Below are positions 1-10,300 of a DNA stretch of 64,000 bases, piece after piece (the stretch's first letter is position 1; each line of letters starts with the position of its first letter). The notes under the pieces are model-generated. The model had not been told where the DNA came from. It did no database searches and saw only the letters and a program-made list of their open reading frames with translations. The translations under genes were made by a program, and so were the position numbers. The DNA is from Chitinophagales bacterium (lineage in GTDB: Bacteria > Bacteroidota > Bacteroidia > Chitinophagales > Saprospiraceae): assembly GCA_022360175.1 (NCBI GenBank), contig JAKSDI010000054.1:1-64000 (forward strand). Direction: 5' to 3'.

Positions 1-209
1 ACAAAGAATAGATATTTAATCAGCGTTTGTTAATCCAACTACCCTACTTTGTGTGAGGGCAGTTCGATCAACAATCTCAGTTTCTTTGGCTAATGAAAAA
101 ATGAAATCGTATAATCAGACACAGTTTAATGAACTATCCCATCAATACTCTAAATAATAGAATATATAAACATGGCTAAACCCAGAATTTTTATACCTTA
201 ATTAATATC
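1..209. other. Left-edge non-coding stretch, possible gene remnant
   Basis: No gene with a start was found here. One plus-strand frame stays open from about 20 to a stop at 155-157. Its translation, ending in NELSHQYSK, has ordinary protein composition but no start codon until 101. It could be the tail of a degraded gene or chance. The last 50 bases before the DUF58 start are AT-rich and may hold its promoter. Confidence 0.2.
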
Positions 210-1535
210 ATGATAAAAAACATCTATCTAAGTAATCGTTTTTTTCTTCTTATGGGGCTTATGGTGATTCTTTTTGCTATAAGCTTTTGGATTCCCGTAT
301 TATTTCCCTTTATGCAGGCAATCTTCGTACTAATGGTTGCAACGGTTTTATTAGATGCTTTTTTATTGTTCAATCGCCGGGTACAGCTTTTTATAGAGCG
401 TAAGTTGCCCAAAATATTTAATCTGGGAGATATCAACACTTCCATATTAGAGATAGAAAATAAGAGTGGATTGGCTTTGGGGCTTAGCCTTATCGATGAA
501 TTACCTTATCAATTTCAGGAAAGAGAACTTAAACAACAACTAAACCTAAAACCTGGACAAATAGAAAAAATCGCTTACGAATTGCGCCCTATAGAACGTG
601 GCAGTTATGAGTTTGGCAACACCAATGCTTTTATTACCAGCGTATTAGGTTTGCTAGAAAGAAGGTATGTTGTAGAGCATCCCGCTGAAGTGCCAGGGTA
701 TCCTTCTGTACTGCAAATGAAAGAACTGGAATTACAAACGTTCAATCGTGTTACTCATCATAAAGGGATAAAAAGGATTCGTCGTATTGGACATAGTTAC
801 GAATTTGAGCAAATCAAAAACTATGTACGGGGAGATGATTATCGCAGCATCAACTGGAAAGCAAGTAGTCGATTTGGTAGTTTAATGGTCAATCAATACG
901 AAGATGAACGTGCCCAACAGGTATACTGCATCATAGATAAAAGCCGGGCTATGCGCTTGCCCTTTAACGGCCTTAGCTTAATGGATTATGCTATTAATTC
1001 GACTTTGGCACTTTCTAATATCGCGCTTAAAAAATCTGATCGTGCGGGCCTAATTACTTTTTCAGACAAATTGGGAGCTACCATTAAAGCAGATAGCAAA
1101 CCTACACAACTCAATAAAATACTCAACGCTCTTTACCGTGAGGAGGAGCGCCCATTGGAAGCCAATTATGAATTATTGTACTATGCTGCTCGAAAGCTTA
1201 TTTCCGGCCGCAGCCTGGTATTGCTCTATACCAACTTTGAAAGCATGTTTGCATTGGACCGTGTACTTCCAATACTACGTCGCATCAATAATTCTCACTT
1301 GCTGGTAGTTATTTTCTTTGAAAATACGGAAGTACGAGATTTCATTGAAGAAAAAGCCGAAACGCTGGAAGGTATTTATCACGAAACAGTGGCTCGCAAA
1401 TACCTGGCTGAAAAAGCCCAAATGGTACAGCGGCTCAATCAATATGGGATCCAATCGGTCTTTACGCGACCAGAAGAACTTTCGCTCAATACAATTAATA
1501 AATATCTAGAGTTAAAGTCAAGAGGGCTTATTTAA
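210..1535 (+). CDS. DUF58 domain-containing protein
   Basis: A 441-residue membrane protein of the DUF58 family. Two hydrophobic segments occupy roughly residues 10-55, followed by a beta-rich linker. The conserved DUF58 core lies at about 200-270: RGDDYRSINWKASSR, then a von Willebrand A-like strand ending in CIIDKSRAM, in which the usual DxSxSM metal site is relaxed to DKSRAM. The family usually neighbours MoxR-type ATPases and is thought to act with them in envelope assembly or stress. No such ATPase is visible here, but the gene is close to the left edge and the partner could lie outside. The ATG at 210 gives the N-terminal membrane helix directly. Its 3' end overlaps the convergent PorE-like gene by 8 bases. 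Family assignment is secure; the cellular role is not known. Confidence 0.88.
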   Translation: MIKNIYLSNRFFLLMGLMVILFAISFWIPVLFPFMQAIFVLMVATVLLDAFLLFNRRVQLFIERKLPKIFNLGDINTSILEIENKSGLALGLSLIDELPYQFQERELKQQLNLKPGQIEKIAYELRPIERGSYEFGNTNAFITSVLGLLERRYVVEHPAEVPGYPSVLQMKELELQTFNRVTHHKGIKRIRRIGHSYEFEQIKNYVRGDDYRSINWKASSRFGSLMVNQYEDERAQQVYCIIDKSRAMRLPFNGLSLMDYAINSTLALSNIALKKSDRAGLITFSDKLGATIKADSKPTQLNKILNALYREEERPLEANYELLYYAARKLISGRSLVLLYTNFESMFALDRVLPILRRINNSHLLVVIFFENTEVRDFIEEKAETLEGIYHETVARKYLAEKAQMVQRLNQYGIQSVFTRPEELSLNTINKYLELKSRGLI

Positions 1536-3462
1536 TCACTTCAAACTCCGTCCTTCTATTTGTCTGCCTGCCTTCTGCTGTATCATTCGTTGCAATAGGG
1601 CGTCCTTCGCCAAAACCTTTGTATTGCAAACGTTCTACTCCAATTCCTTTTTCAACAAGATAATCACTTACAGCCTTTGCTCTTGCTTCCGACAAAACAA
1701 GATTATCCTCTGGCTGTCCCACATTATCTGTATGACCATTGATTTGAATATGCAAATTGGGATGATCTTCTAATAATTGCTGGAGTTTTTCCAACTCTGT
1801 AATAGATGTAGGCAATAAGTCTGCTGAACCAGTATCAAAGAAAATATTCTTTAGGATGATCGGCTTATTTTTTTGTAGCTGGCTGGTTTCTGTTGGCACT
1901 TTCCTCAATCGTATATCAAGAATAAATGGCTCTTGAATAGAAGTAATTTTTTCTAATGCGAAATTTTCAGAGTAAAACAAATATCCAGGCTTGGATACAT
2001 TCAGGGCATAGTTTTCACCCAAAGGCAAAACGGTTAAAAACTGTCCTTTCTCATCTGTCATTGCTTCTAGAAACGTACGTGAATGCTCTAGTTTCACAAA
2101 TGAAACCTGTGCTTCCAGTGGGCGGCGTGTATCTGCATCCCTCACCTTGGCCTGGACATAGGTAACAGGAAGAGGGCGAGCAGCTTCATGCAATTCAAAA
2201 CTAAATAGGTCAGCATTGCCCATTTCCTGGTATTTTCCGGTAGGCCCTAGCTTATCGGTATCGAAATAGGCGGTACTCCCGTCAAGGCTTACGATCAGTG
2301 CTCCTTCGTTATTAATTGTGTTTACAGGGTATCCCAGGTTTTGGGGCGTGCTCCATTCTCCATTTTCATTTCTCCTTGAAAAATATAAATCATAAGCTCC
2401 CATTCCAGGATGTCCTTTAGACATGAAATAGAGTGTTTGTCCATCTGGATGTAAAAAAGGCGCCTGCTCATTTAAGTCTGTATTGATTGGTTTACCCAAA
2501 TTAGCAGGTGCTCCCCATTTGCCATCAGGCTGGCGAGTACAAACCCAAATATCTAATTGCCCTTTCCCTCCTTGTCGATCACTTACAAAAAATAATTCTC
2601 TTCCATCAGCAGATAGGCATGGCTGAGATTCCCAGGCTTTGGTACTTACAGGATATGGCAAACGCCCTGGTTCAGTCCACCTTCCTGCTTTTTGTTCTGC
2701 AAAATATAAGTCGAAACTCGTTTCTCTATTATCTCTTGCAAAAGCCATTGATTGTCCATTAGCAGCAATACTAGGGCTACTATCATTGCCCGGAGTATTG
2801 AGTGCGGATAGTGGTTGCCCTTTTACCCAGCCAGAATCAGAAGATTCACTAAAAAAGATATCCTCATGTCGCCCATCTACACGGCTGGTGTAAACCAGCA
2901 ACTCACCATTGGCAGTAAGAGAAGGTAAATACTCTGGCCGGGCTGTATTAATAGCTTCTCCTAAGCTTACTGGATTAAAAGGAACAGGGTTTTTCACAGC
3001 TTCCGCCGCAAATTGAGCATTCGTTAAAAGTTGTTGCGCCTGTGCCTTGCGTCGTTCGGAGATTTTCTCAGAAGCAAGAAACGCTTCCAAATGAGTAACC
3101 GCTTCTCCATACTTTTCCAGGTTCATTTCTGCTTCTGCCAATAAAAAATACATCAATGAAGCATAATCCGGAGCTAGCAAAATTGCTTTTTCAAAGGCTT
3201 TCTCCGCTTCTGCGAAATGCTTTATCTGAAGCAGGATATCTGCTTTCATCAATTGAGCATCGATGAAGTTGGGTGTTTTTTTAAGCGCTTTATCCAATGC
3301 CTCTAAGGCTATTTTATGATTTTGTTGGTTAAGCGCACTTCTAGCTTCATTATAATATTTAAGCACCTTGCTACTTACATCTTTTTTAGTAAGATACTCT
3401 TGCCCTGTAAGGCCTGTACATATAAATAGGAGTATCGCAAAAACCAAACTAGACTTCAACAT
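1528..3462 (-). CDS. PorE-like OmpA-family protein (TPR, PD40 propeller, CRD, OmpA)
   Basis: A 644-residue exported protein with signal peptide (cleavage near TGLTGQ). Domain order: TPR repeats (about 30-150), a WD40-like PD40 beta-propeller (about 165-420, repeated blocks such as LSADGRELFFVSDRQGG and LHPDGQTLYFMSK), a carboxypeptidase-regulatory-like domain (about 430-510) and a C-terminal OmpA peptidoglycan-binding domain (about 530-640, with NGHTDNVG and the RAKAVSDYLVEKG helix). This is the architecture of PorE, the periplasmic T9SS component that tethers the machine to peptidoglycan. Bacteroidota carry many paralogs of this layout, so identity as the true PorE rather than a relative is not proved. 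The five T9SS cargo genes in the window fit such a role. It is transcribed toward the DUF58 gene. Confidence 0.82.
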   Translation of the reverse strand: MLKSSLVFAILLFICTGLTGQEYLTKKDVSSKVLKYYNEARSALNQQNHKIALEALDKALKKTPNFIDAQLMKADILLQIKHFAEAEKAFEKAILLAPDYASLMYFLLAEAEMNLEKYGEAVTHLEAFLASEKISERRKAQAQQLLTNAQFAAEAVKNPVPFNPVSLGEAINTARPEYLPSLTANGELLVYTSRVDGRHEDIFFSESSDSGWVKGQPLSALNTPGNDSSPSIAANGQSMAFARDNRETSFDLYFAEQKAGRWTEPGRLPYPVSTKAWESQPCLSADGRELFFVSDRQGGKGQLDIWVCTRQPDGKWGAPANLGKPINTDLNEQAPFLHPDGQTLYFMSKGHPGMGAYDLYFSRRNENGEWSTPQNLGYPVNTINNEGALIVSLDGSTAYFDTDKLGPTGKYQEMGNADLFSFELHEAARPLPVTYVQAKVRDADTRRPLEAQVSFVKLEHSRTFLEAMTDEKGQFLTVLPLGENYALNVSKPGYLFYSENFALEKITSIQEPFILDIRLRKVPTETSQLQKNKPIILKNIFFDTGSADLLPTSITELEKLQQLLEDHPNLHIQINGHTDNVGQPEDNLVLSEARAKAVSDYLVEKGIGVERLQYKGFGEGRPIATNDTAEGRQTNRRTEFEVIK

Positions 3463-3543
3463 CCGTAATGTGTTTCTATTGTTTCTGTGTATAATACTCT
3501 CAGTAAACGTAGATATTAAGCTTTAAGTTATAAGTAGTCTTCA

Positions 3544-3580
3544 AAAAAAGTGCCCTTTAGACATACATCATCTAAAGGGC
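3544..3580 (-). terminator. Rho-independent terminator of the TPR gene
   Basis: A perfect 10-bp stem (GCCCTTTAGA at 3552-3561 with TCTAAAGGGC at 3571-3580) encloses a 9-nt loop. On the minus strand it is followed by ACTTTTTTTGA. It lies about 60 bases beyond the stop of the TPR gene at 3642. Confidence 0.8.
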
Positions 3581-3641
3581 GAAATCTTATATTATCAGCA
3601 TAGGCAGGCAGCTGCTTTATGCTTCAATTATATTCTTTAAA

Positions 3642-4661
3642 TTAGGATGCTTGAGCTAAAAGCTCAGCAGCACGTTCAGAACCGCAGGCAGCTGCTTCTT
3701 TCCATGCTTTCTTATAACCTGTTTTTCCTAAATGTTGTAGTGTCAGGCCACGATACAACAGTAGCTCTGCATTATCTACTTCCTTCTGATTCTCATTTGC
3801 TTCCAAAGCAGCATCAAAGGCTTCCAATGCTTCTGGATATTGTTCAAGTCCTAACAATGCTTTTCCATAATTAAAGAAAGCACTCTTACACCACTTATAG
3901 TTAGAATCCTCAGTACCAAACTTTCGCTTGGTAACAAACTTCAACTCAAAAGCTGCTTTTTCAAATTCATTCACTTGCAAATGGCATTCCCCTTTTATAC
4001 GGCGCGCCTGCCAGAAGATAGGCTGCAATGGTAATGAACTTTTGATGCATTCTGCCAAATCAGGTATTGCTCCTTTGATATCATCTGTTTTAAGCTTCAA
4101 CAAAGACCGTCCCATACGAGATTCTGCGGCATGAGGGTTTATATTGATACTTTTCGTATAATCATACATCGCATCATCATAATTCTTCAGCTTAAAATTA
4201 ACATATCCTCTGCGCTCATAAGCTTTTGCATGGCGTTCGAATTTATCAATCGCACGGCTTAATACCTGACGAGCTTCTTCTTCCTTCCCTGATTCTTTAA
4301 CCAGCTCACGTCCCTGTAGAAAAGCTTGCACTGCTGTTTTATCACTCTTTGGTTCAATGTGAAATTGCTTGATCACCTTACCACTTTCTACCATCCAGGC
4401 ACTCATTTCACCAGCAATTGCATATTGTACGATAAATTGTAGCATATCTACCGTATTGCGCCATTCCTTATCCGATGCTTGTGCAATATGACGAGCGATA
4501 TCAAGTGTAGCTGCTTCCTGATTAAAAATCTCTTCCGGTTTTAAAACCGTCACATTCCGATAGTGATTCTCTATCCGATGCTCCAGCATACTCTGCATTC
4601 GCTCAAAGCTACGTACAGTACCAAATTCGAGGTGGCCAGAAAAAATTGTTTTGTGTGTCAT
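3642..4661 (-). CDS. Cytoplasmic TPR-repeat protein of unknown function
   Basis: A 339-residue protein with no signal peptide or membrane segment. The first ~110 residues form a non-repeat domain that I do not recognise; from about residue 115 onward there are TPR-like helical pairs (for example AKAYERRGYVNFKLKNYDDA, and ALLGLEQYPEALEAFDAALE near 265-285). TPR arrays are protein-protein interaction scaffolds; no enzymatic motif is visible. It is a single gene with its own terminator and a 515-base upstream gap, so there is no operon context. The ATG at 4659-4661 is preceded by AAAAGGCAGCAAG, a weak Shine-Dalgarno-like stretch. Function unknown. Confidence 0.75.
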   Translation of the reverse strand: MTHKTIFSGHLEFGTVRSFERMQSMLEHRIENHYRNVTVLKPEEIFNQEAATLDIARHIAQASDKEWRNTVDMLQFIVQYAIAGEMSAWMVESGKVIKQFHIEPKSDKTAVQAFLQGRELVKESGKEEEARQVLSRAIDKFERHAKAYERRGYVNFKLKNYDDAMYDYTKSININPHAAESRMGRSLLKLKTDDIKGAIPDLAECIKSSLPLQPIFWQARRIKGECHLQVNEFEKAAFELKFVTKRKFGTEDSNYKWCKSAFFNYGKALLGLEQYPEALEAFDAALEANENQKEVDNAELLLYRGLTLQHLGKTGYKKAWKEAAACGSERAAELLAQAS

Positions 4662-5176
4662 CTTGCTGCCTTTTGATGTATATATAGAACAATATATTTT
4701 TTCAACTAATCAATTACACAATCTAACTAATAGCTGTAAACGCTTAGAATGTATCAACCATTACACCCAATAAGATGTTACCTTTGAGCTGTAAACAGTA
4801 ACATTTTAAACGTGTTAATAGCGGTCGTTTATCATTCACAATCCCCAAAGGGAAACGAAGTTAAACAGGTATTAATAGATTGTTTGGTTTTCTCAGATTG
4901 CCTTGCAAAAAGGCAGTTTGGTTCTTTTTACAACAGTAGTTGGGGTGGAAATTTCTATTTAGGAATAGAAATGCCGGTCATACAAAGGTCCGAATATTTC
5001 TACTGAATGACAAGTATAAGCCTTACTTTTTTTCCACTTACACTAGATTTAATCTGTTAGTAATAATGAGTTTTCAGCTAATTAAAGTAGAATAAATGTT
5101 GATATCTATGTTAATAACCTAAAAACGTACGCCTACAGCTTGTTAGGTAATATAATATTTTTCCTACTTTAAAATG
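4662..5176. other. AT-rich intergenic region
   Basis: It holds the upstream region of the TPR gene and the downstream region of the aldehyde dehydrogenase gene. A 64-codon plus-strand frame at 4812-5006 has no recognisable similarity, start context or operon partner and is probably chance. No clear terminator or promoter consensus was found. Confidence 0.5.
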
Positions 5177-6631
5177 TTACCCATATTTTATGCAGACATT
5201 TTTGGGCTCTGTGAAAAAGCGCAGCACCTCTTGTCCTCCTTCCCTACCAACACCAGAGTTTTTAACTCCTCCAAAAGGAGTACGTAAATCCCTTACCATC
5301 CAGCAGTTGACCCAAACGATACCACTTTGCAATTTTTCTGCCATCCGGTTAGCCCGTGAGATATCTTTGGTCCAGACGGTAGCAGAAAGTCCAAATTGGG
5401 TACCATTTGCCATCGCAAGTGCCTCTTCTTCCGTATCAAAAGGAGCAATAGTAACTACGGGACCAAATATTTCTTCCTGATTCGTTCGGCAATCTATCGG
5501 GAGTCCTTCAACGACAGCCGGGCGTAAAAAATAACCTTCCTCAAAAGGAGCAGGCATTTCTACGGGAGTACCGCCACACAAGATGGTCCCTCCTTCTACC
5601 TCTGCCAGTGAAAGATAGCTTTGTACTTTTTCCATATGTCCTTTGGAAACCAATGCTCCTAAATCTGTCACGGAAGAGGATGGGTCTCCAACTTTCAAAA
5701 ATTGAGTCCGCTTCACCAATTCATCCCGAAAACGATCATAGATAGGACGTTCTACATAAATGCGAGAACCACATAAGCATATTTGTCCATTATTGGAAAA
5801 TGAAGAACGCAAAGTACCCACCATCATTTCATCAAAATCACAGTCGGCAAAGATGATATTTGGGTTTTTCCCTCCCAACTCCAGAGAAAGCTTCTTAAAC
5901 TCTGGTGCAGCAGTAGCTGCAATTTTCTTGCCTGTAGAAGTACCTCCGGTGAAAGAGATCGCTTTCACTTCTGGTGCTTCAACGATGGCTTGCCCAGCTT
6001 TATGCCCTAATCCATGTACTATATTAAGGACCCCTGCCGGAAGGCCTGCTTCAATACAAGCTTTAGACAGCATATAAGCGGTCATTGGAGTCAACTCTGA
6101 TGGCTTACCAACTACACAATTACCAGTAGCTAATGCCGGAGCTATCTTCCAGGTAAACAGATATAAAGGCAGGTTCCATGGAGAAATACAACCAACTACT
6201 CCAATAGGCTGACGCAATGTATAGTTGATTGCTTCGCCTGCCATATGGTGAGATTCTGCACCGAAATGCAAAATGGAAGTGGCAAAAAAACGGAAATTGG
6301 ATTGCGCCCTGGGTATATCAACGCTCATTGCCATGGAAACTGGCTTGCCTGAATCAGCAGATTCCGCTTCTGCAAAAGCCTGCATATTTTGCTCTATGAT
6401 ATCTGCTATTCGCATCAATAAACGGAAACGAACCCTCGGCTCAGTAGTGGACCATTCAGGATATGCTTTTTGCGCTGCAGCTATTGCTTTTTTCACATCC
6501 TCTTCATCAGAATCAGGAATATGAGAATATACCTGCCCAATAGCGGGGTTGACATTATCTAAATAGTTGCCAGATTCAGCTGGTACTAAGGCACCATTGA
6601 TATAATTTTTAAGGTACTTATCAGGACTCAT
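5177..6631 (-). CDS. Aldehyde dehydrogenase, 2-aminomuconic semialdehyde type
   Basis: A 484-residue NAD-dependent aldehyde dehydrogenase of full family length. Visible active-site elements: PWNLP with Asn153, the nucleotide-binding FTGGTSTG (about 228-234), general base Glu251 in LELGG, and nucleophile Cys285 in NNGQICLC. From memory of the family it is closest to ALDH8A1 / 2-aminomuconic semialdehyde dehydrogenase (shared NFRFFA, SPWNLPLYLFTWKIAPA, SGIVWVNCW motifs), which acts late in the kynurenine branch of tryptophan breakdown. 2-hydroxymuconic semialdehyde dehydrogenase is the close alternative. No other kynurenine genes are in the window, so the pathway is inferred from sequence resemblance alone. 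It is monocistronic, with 700-base and 500-base gaps on either side. Confidence 0.85.
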   Translation of the reverse strand: MSPDKYLKNYINGALVPAESGNYLDNVNPAIGQVYSHIPDSDEEDVKKAIAAAQKAYPEWSTTEPRVRFRLLMRIADIIEQNMQAFAEAESADSGKPVSMAMSVDIPRAQSNFRFFATSILHFGAESHHMAGEAINYTLRQPIGVVGCISPWNLPLYLFTWKIAPALATGNCVVGKPSELTPMTAYMLSKACIEAGLPAGVLNIVHGLGHKAGQAIVEAPEVKAISFTGGTSTGKKIAATAAPEFKKLSLELGGKNPNIIFADCDFDEMMVGTLRSSFSNNGQICLCGSRIYVERPIYDRFRDELVKRTQFLKVGDPSSSVTDLGALVSKGHMEKVQSYLSLAEVEGGTILCGGTPVEMPAPFEEGYFLRPAVVEGLPIDCRTNQEEIFGPVVTIAPFDTEEEALAMANGTQFGLSATVWTKDISRANRMAEKLQSGIVWVNCWMVRDLRTPFGGVKNSGVGREGGQEVLRFFTEPKNVCIKYG

Positions 6632-7336
6632 GGTTAAATTTGGTAGATGTTATTCTGATAAATGTAAGAGTAATGAGTGGGATGGGCAAATATGTGCTAC
6701 TTAAAGTTGATACAAAACCACCCACTCCTATTACAGAAGCAGGTGGCTATAAAAATGTATGAAACTAAATCATTATCAAACTTGGAAAGTTACGCTTCCT
6801 CTTGAAGAGATAAAATTCTGTAACGAGTGCAAAAATAGCTTCTATCTCAAAAAAATCACTGTTTTCCTTTGTTAAATCTTTGAAAATAAAGTAAACAGGC
6901 TAACAAAAACTATAATATAAACAGAGGCTGAGCAATATTTTGCGTTTACATTACACTTAAAGCGAAGATATTTCTTACAACTGTATTAATTACTGCCCTT
7001 CTATGTAGGATTTCTTTGTGGGAGTCGATATCTCTGATACAAGAGCATTGATGATATAAAATGCTGAGTAGTATACGACGTAGCAATTTAAGCTTAGATT
7101 TTGGAGTAGTCTGCTATATATAAAAGCTGCCCTTAGTTATGTGTGTAAACTAAGGGCAGGGTAAGAATGGCTTTAATTGCTTCCGTCGTTGAATAAATAA
7201 TTGATATTTCTACTACATTCTATTACCTCTTATTATGAACCAAAATTCCATTAGTAAAGAATGTATGGCTACTATTTACATTGTTCAAATTATACATCTC
7301 CACAATTTCTTCTGTTTCTTCTTTTGTGCATTTTCA
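6632..7336. other. Long intergenic region between ALDH and RHS genes
   Basis: A 705-base gap that contains the ALDH upstream region and the RHS terminator. No minus-strand ORF of 60 codons or more is present, so no obvious immunity gene follows the RHS protein. A 61-codon plus-strand frame (7261-7446) overlaps the RHS 3' end and looks spurious. A loose CCACC/GGTGG inverted repeat near 6718-6752 is too weak to call. Confidence 0.5.
7121..7159 (-). terminator. Probable terminator downstream of the RHS gene
   Basis: A perfect 12-bp stem (CTGCCCTTAGTT 7127-7138 with AACTAAGGGCAG 7148-7159) encloses a 9-nt loop. On the minus strand it is followed by CTTTTATATATAG, a short T-rich tail. It is 178 bases past the RHS stop codon, so the mRNA has a long 3' untranslated region if this is the terminator. 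Confidence 0.6.
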
Positions 7337-10300
7337 TCAATTTTGAAGATGATGTGAAAATAAATCGACACGAATACCTAAATTATAAGCCTGAACCGAA
7401 TAGTGGTGTAAGAACGGGTGTAAGGGCAAATTTGGAATGCCATTAAGCCAAAGAGATAGTGAAGACAATTGCACACAATTAATTGTGCATCCTTGATAAG
7501 GTAAAATCTTACCTAACCCCCTAGTCAAGTGAAACGTATATTTATTTACAGTAAGTCCCCCTACAGATTTCGATAGATTAGTTGGAACAGAATAATTAGA
7601 AGTACTGCGTTTTGGCTCTAATGCAAACCCTACGAGTCCTTTTAGTTTTGCATCAGAGTCCGGTCCAAATGACATTAATACGTCACCCGTGTTATCATCT
7701 AATATACCAGAATGCGAAACGATTATATCCTTATTTCCATTTGCATATCTCTCCTGAGTATACAATGTAGCATCAGTACTATTTATCAACTGGTTAAGGT
7801 CTGCTAGATTGGTTAAAGAACCTAACCCATAACCCCAGTTCTCACCTTTTGTATTTCCACTTTTTCCTAAATACCCAAATTCACCAGTACCAAAATTAAA
7901 AGATCCAAATCCAAAACTAATTGTTGGATCCATCTGTCCTCCACTAAGTACCGCCATACCTATTGAATTAGTTGAAGATGCTGCACTAATTGCTAAGGTG
8001 TTAGAAAACGCAACTCCTGATGTACTTATAGCATGCCCAATACCACCTGATAATCCGCCAATAGCAGCACCACCTACCATATATCCAAACATCCCCCAAC
8101 CAGATGCACCTTGTGCTTTTCCAAGTTGATGACCTGAATATGCTCCTACAGCTGCACCAATAAGTACAGGTATGAGTGGAAAATCCCCATCAGGATCCGA
8201 CATTGTAATCGGATTATTAAACATGGAGTTGTATGGAAAATGGGAGTAAGCTCCTTCCGCTTTCGGATCTACCTGCCACCATCCTCCTATCGCTGCATCA
8301 TGTACTCTATAAGTAGTCAAGCCAACAGAAGTACCTAATACTGCTGAGTGTTCAATCCCATTGTACTGATACTTTTCCTCTGTTCCCTGTTGCATATAGA
8401 AGTTTCCTTCCATCACCATACCATAGGGATAATAGTGGTAAGTACCTGATATCTCATTCGCTTTTTCATCAAAGCGATTGGTCGTGATGCTGCCGTCTCC
8501 GTCTTTGTCTATGTATCTAATTCTGGTATTACCAAGGTGATCTAAAATACTCCATTCTGCATAATCCTGGGGGCCAGTACCCGCTTCATCCGGAAGGTCG
8601 ACATTATACATTATTCGTCCCCCCTCGTGATAAAGAGAAGACCTTTCATCATCTACATATTCCATCTGCCCCATGTATACCGTTTTAGTCGATATACCAT
8701 CTGCATTGGTTTCTATTTGTTTGAGTTTGTTGCCATCAGCATCATAGGTAATGGTGATATTTCCTTCAGCGGATTTAATGAAGGTCGGCAGATCCATATG
8801 ATTGTAGGTTACCATAGTGATATTTGGATCACTGGTCAGATTCCCATTCGTATAGTTATACGATCCACCACTGGAGCGATAGCCTTTTTTAGTATCTGCT
8901 GATTCTAAAATCGATGAAATTTGGTTACCATTAGGTGGATTGAATTTAAGATCATCTATAGACCCATATTCGTATTCACCTTCTGCGTCCATTCCTGTAA
9001 CTCCCTGACGAGTAATCTCTGTAAAATTACCTCGCTCGTCATAACCATAAGTGGTGTTATATGCTCCCTGTGGGATACCAAAACAACCTCCTGGATCATC
9101 CACCTTATAGTTGGCTCCTAAGAGCCAGTAATTATTATTGTATTGATAACCATAAGCCTGATACATTTCACCTTTGGCTTTCCACTCTATCCAAGATATA
9201 TTCCCATTTTTATATCCTTGTGCACCCAATTCTGCATTGCCTTCCTCATAGTAAATCTCCATACCGAATAGCGAACTACCAACATCAGGGTCTGTGGGAT
9301 CAAATGGATCATCTGGATCATTTGGATCATCTGGATCAACAGGGATGTCTCCTCCCAACTGCATCATCATATTCTCCAATACAATAGAATTTTGCAGTGA
9401 GGATTGCGGATTATTTGAAGCATGGATGCACTCCTGAATAATACTGAATATCCATGTCGAAATAGATCCTGAGCTATTATTGTTTACCGAATTTTCTATG
9501 GTAGTTGGATTGTCCAGGGTTTCATTTTGTCCTCCTCCATTGAAACCAAAAGCGTAAGTATTACTGTCTACTGATTGTGTACTACCATCTGGATATTCTA
9601 TAGATGTATTTACGGTTACAGAAACAGTGGTTGGTGCACCTGTTGCCAATTGAAAACAATCGTAAAACACCGCTACATCATCTATCTGATAAGGCCCTTC
9701 ACATCCAGGAATGATGGGTGGTGTGTCTCCTTCTTCACAATCATCATCGCTAGGATCGCTGGTACTTTCTACCGAATTGATTTTCTTTAGCAATCCCCTC
9801 CTATGATATTTATAGGTATTGGTGTGTAAACCATCATTCACCTTTATTTCTGTAAGCCAGTCACGGGCATCATAGTAGTTTTCATGAATAGTAATTTCCT
9901 TGCTTTCCCCATTGATAGGAAGTTTTGCTCTGGACTTTTCAATACGCAAGCCTTTATCATAATCGTAATAATGAGTAGTTGTATAATCATCATTTCCACT
10001 ATGGGTAAGCGTTATTTTCCTTAGATTATCCAAATCATCGTAGAGGTATGTTATTTCATCCAGCCCTCCATCCAGATACTCAATACGACTAAATATAGTC
10101 CTGCCTATATCATCATAGTCATAAGTGGTTTTTAAGAAATCCGAAGTCCCTAAGACCCTTGACTCTTCTTCTTCTACCCAGTTGGTTAAGTAGTCGCTAT
10201 GAAAAGGTGTAAAGGTTTTAATGGTCGTACCGTTCAATTTTATGGAATCCATAAAATCCGGATAGTCACTATTGTAGCCATATGATATTTTGTCTCCATT

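Noticed and set aside
4812..5006. 64-codon plus-strand frame in the gap before the ALDH gene
   Set aside because: No recognisable domain, start context or neighbour; its composition could arise by chance.
6711..6752. Weak CCACC/GGTGG inverted repeat as a terminator
   Set aside because: Only five reliable base pairs and a loop of about 18 bases; no proper T tract.
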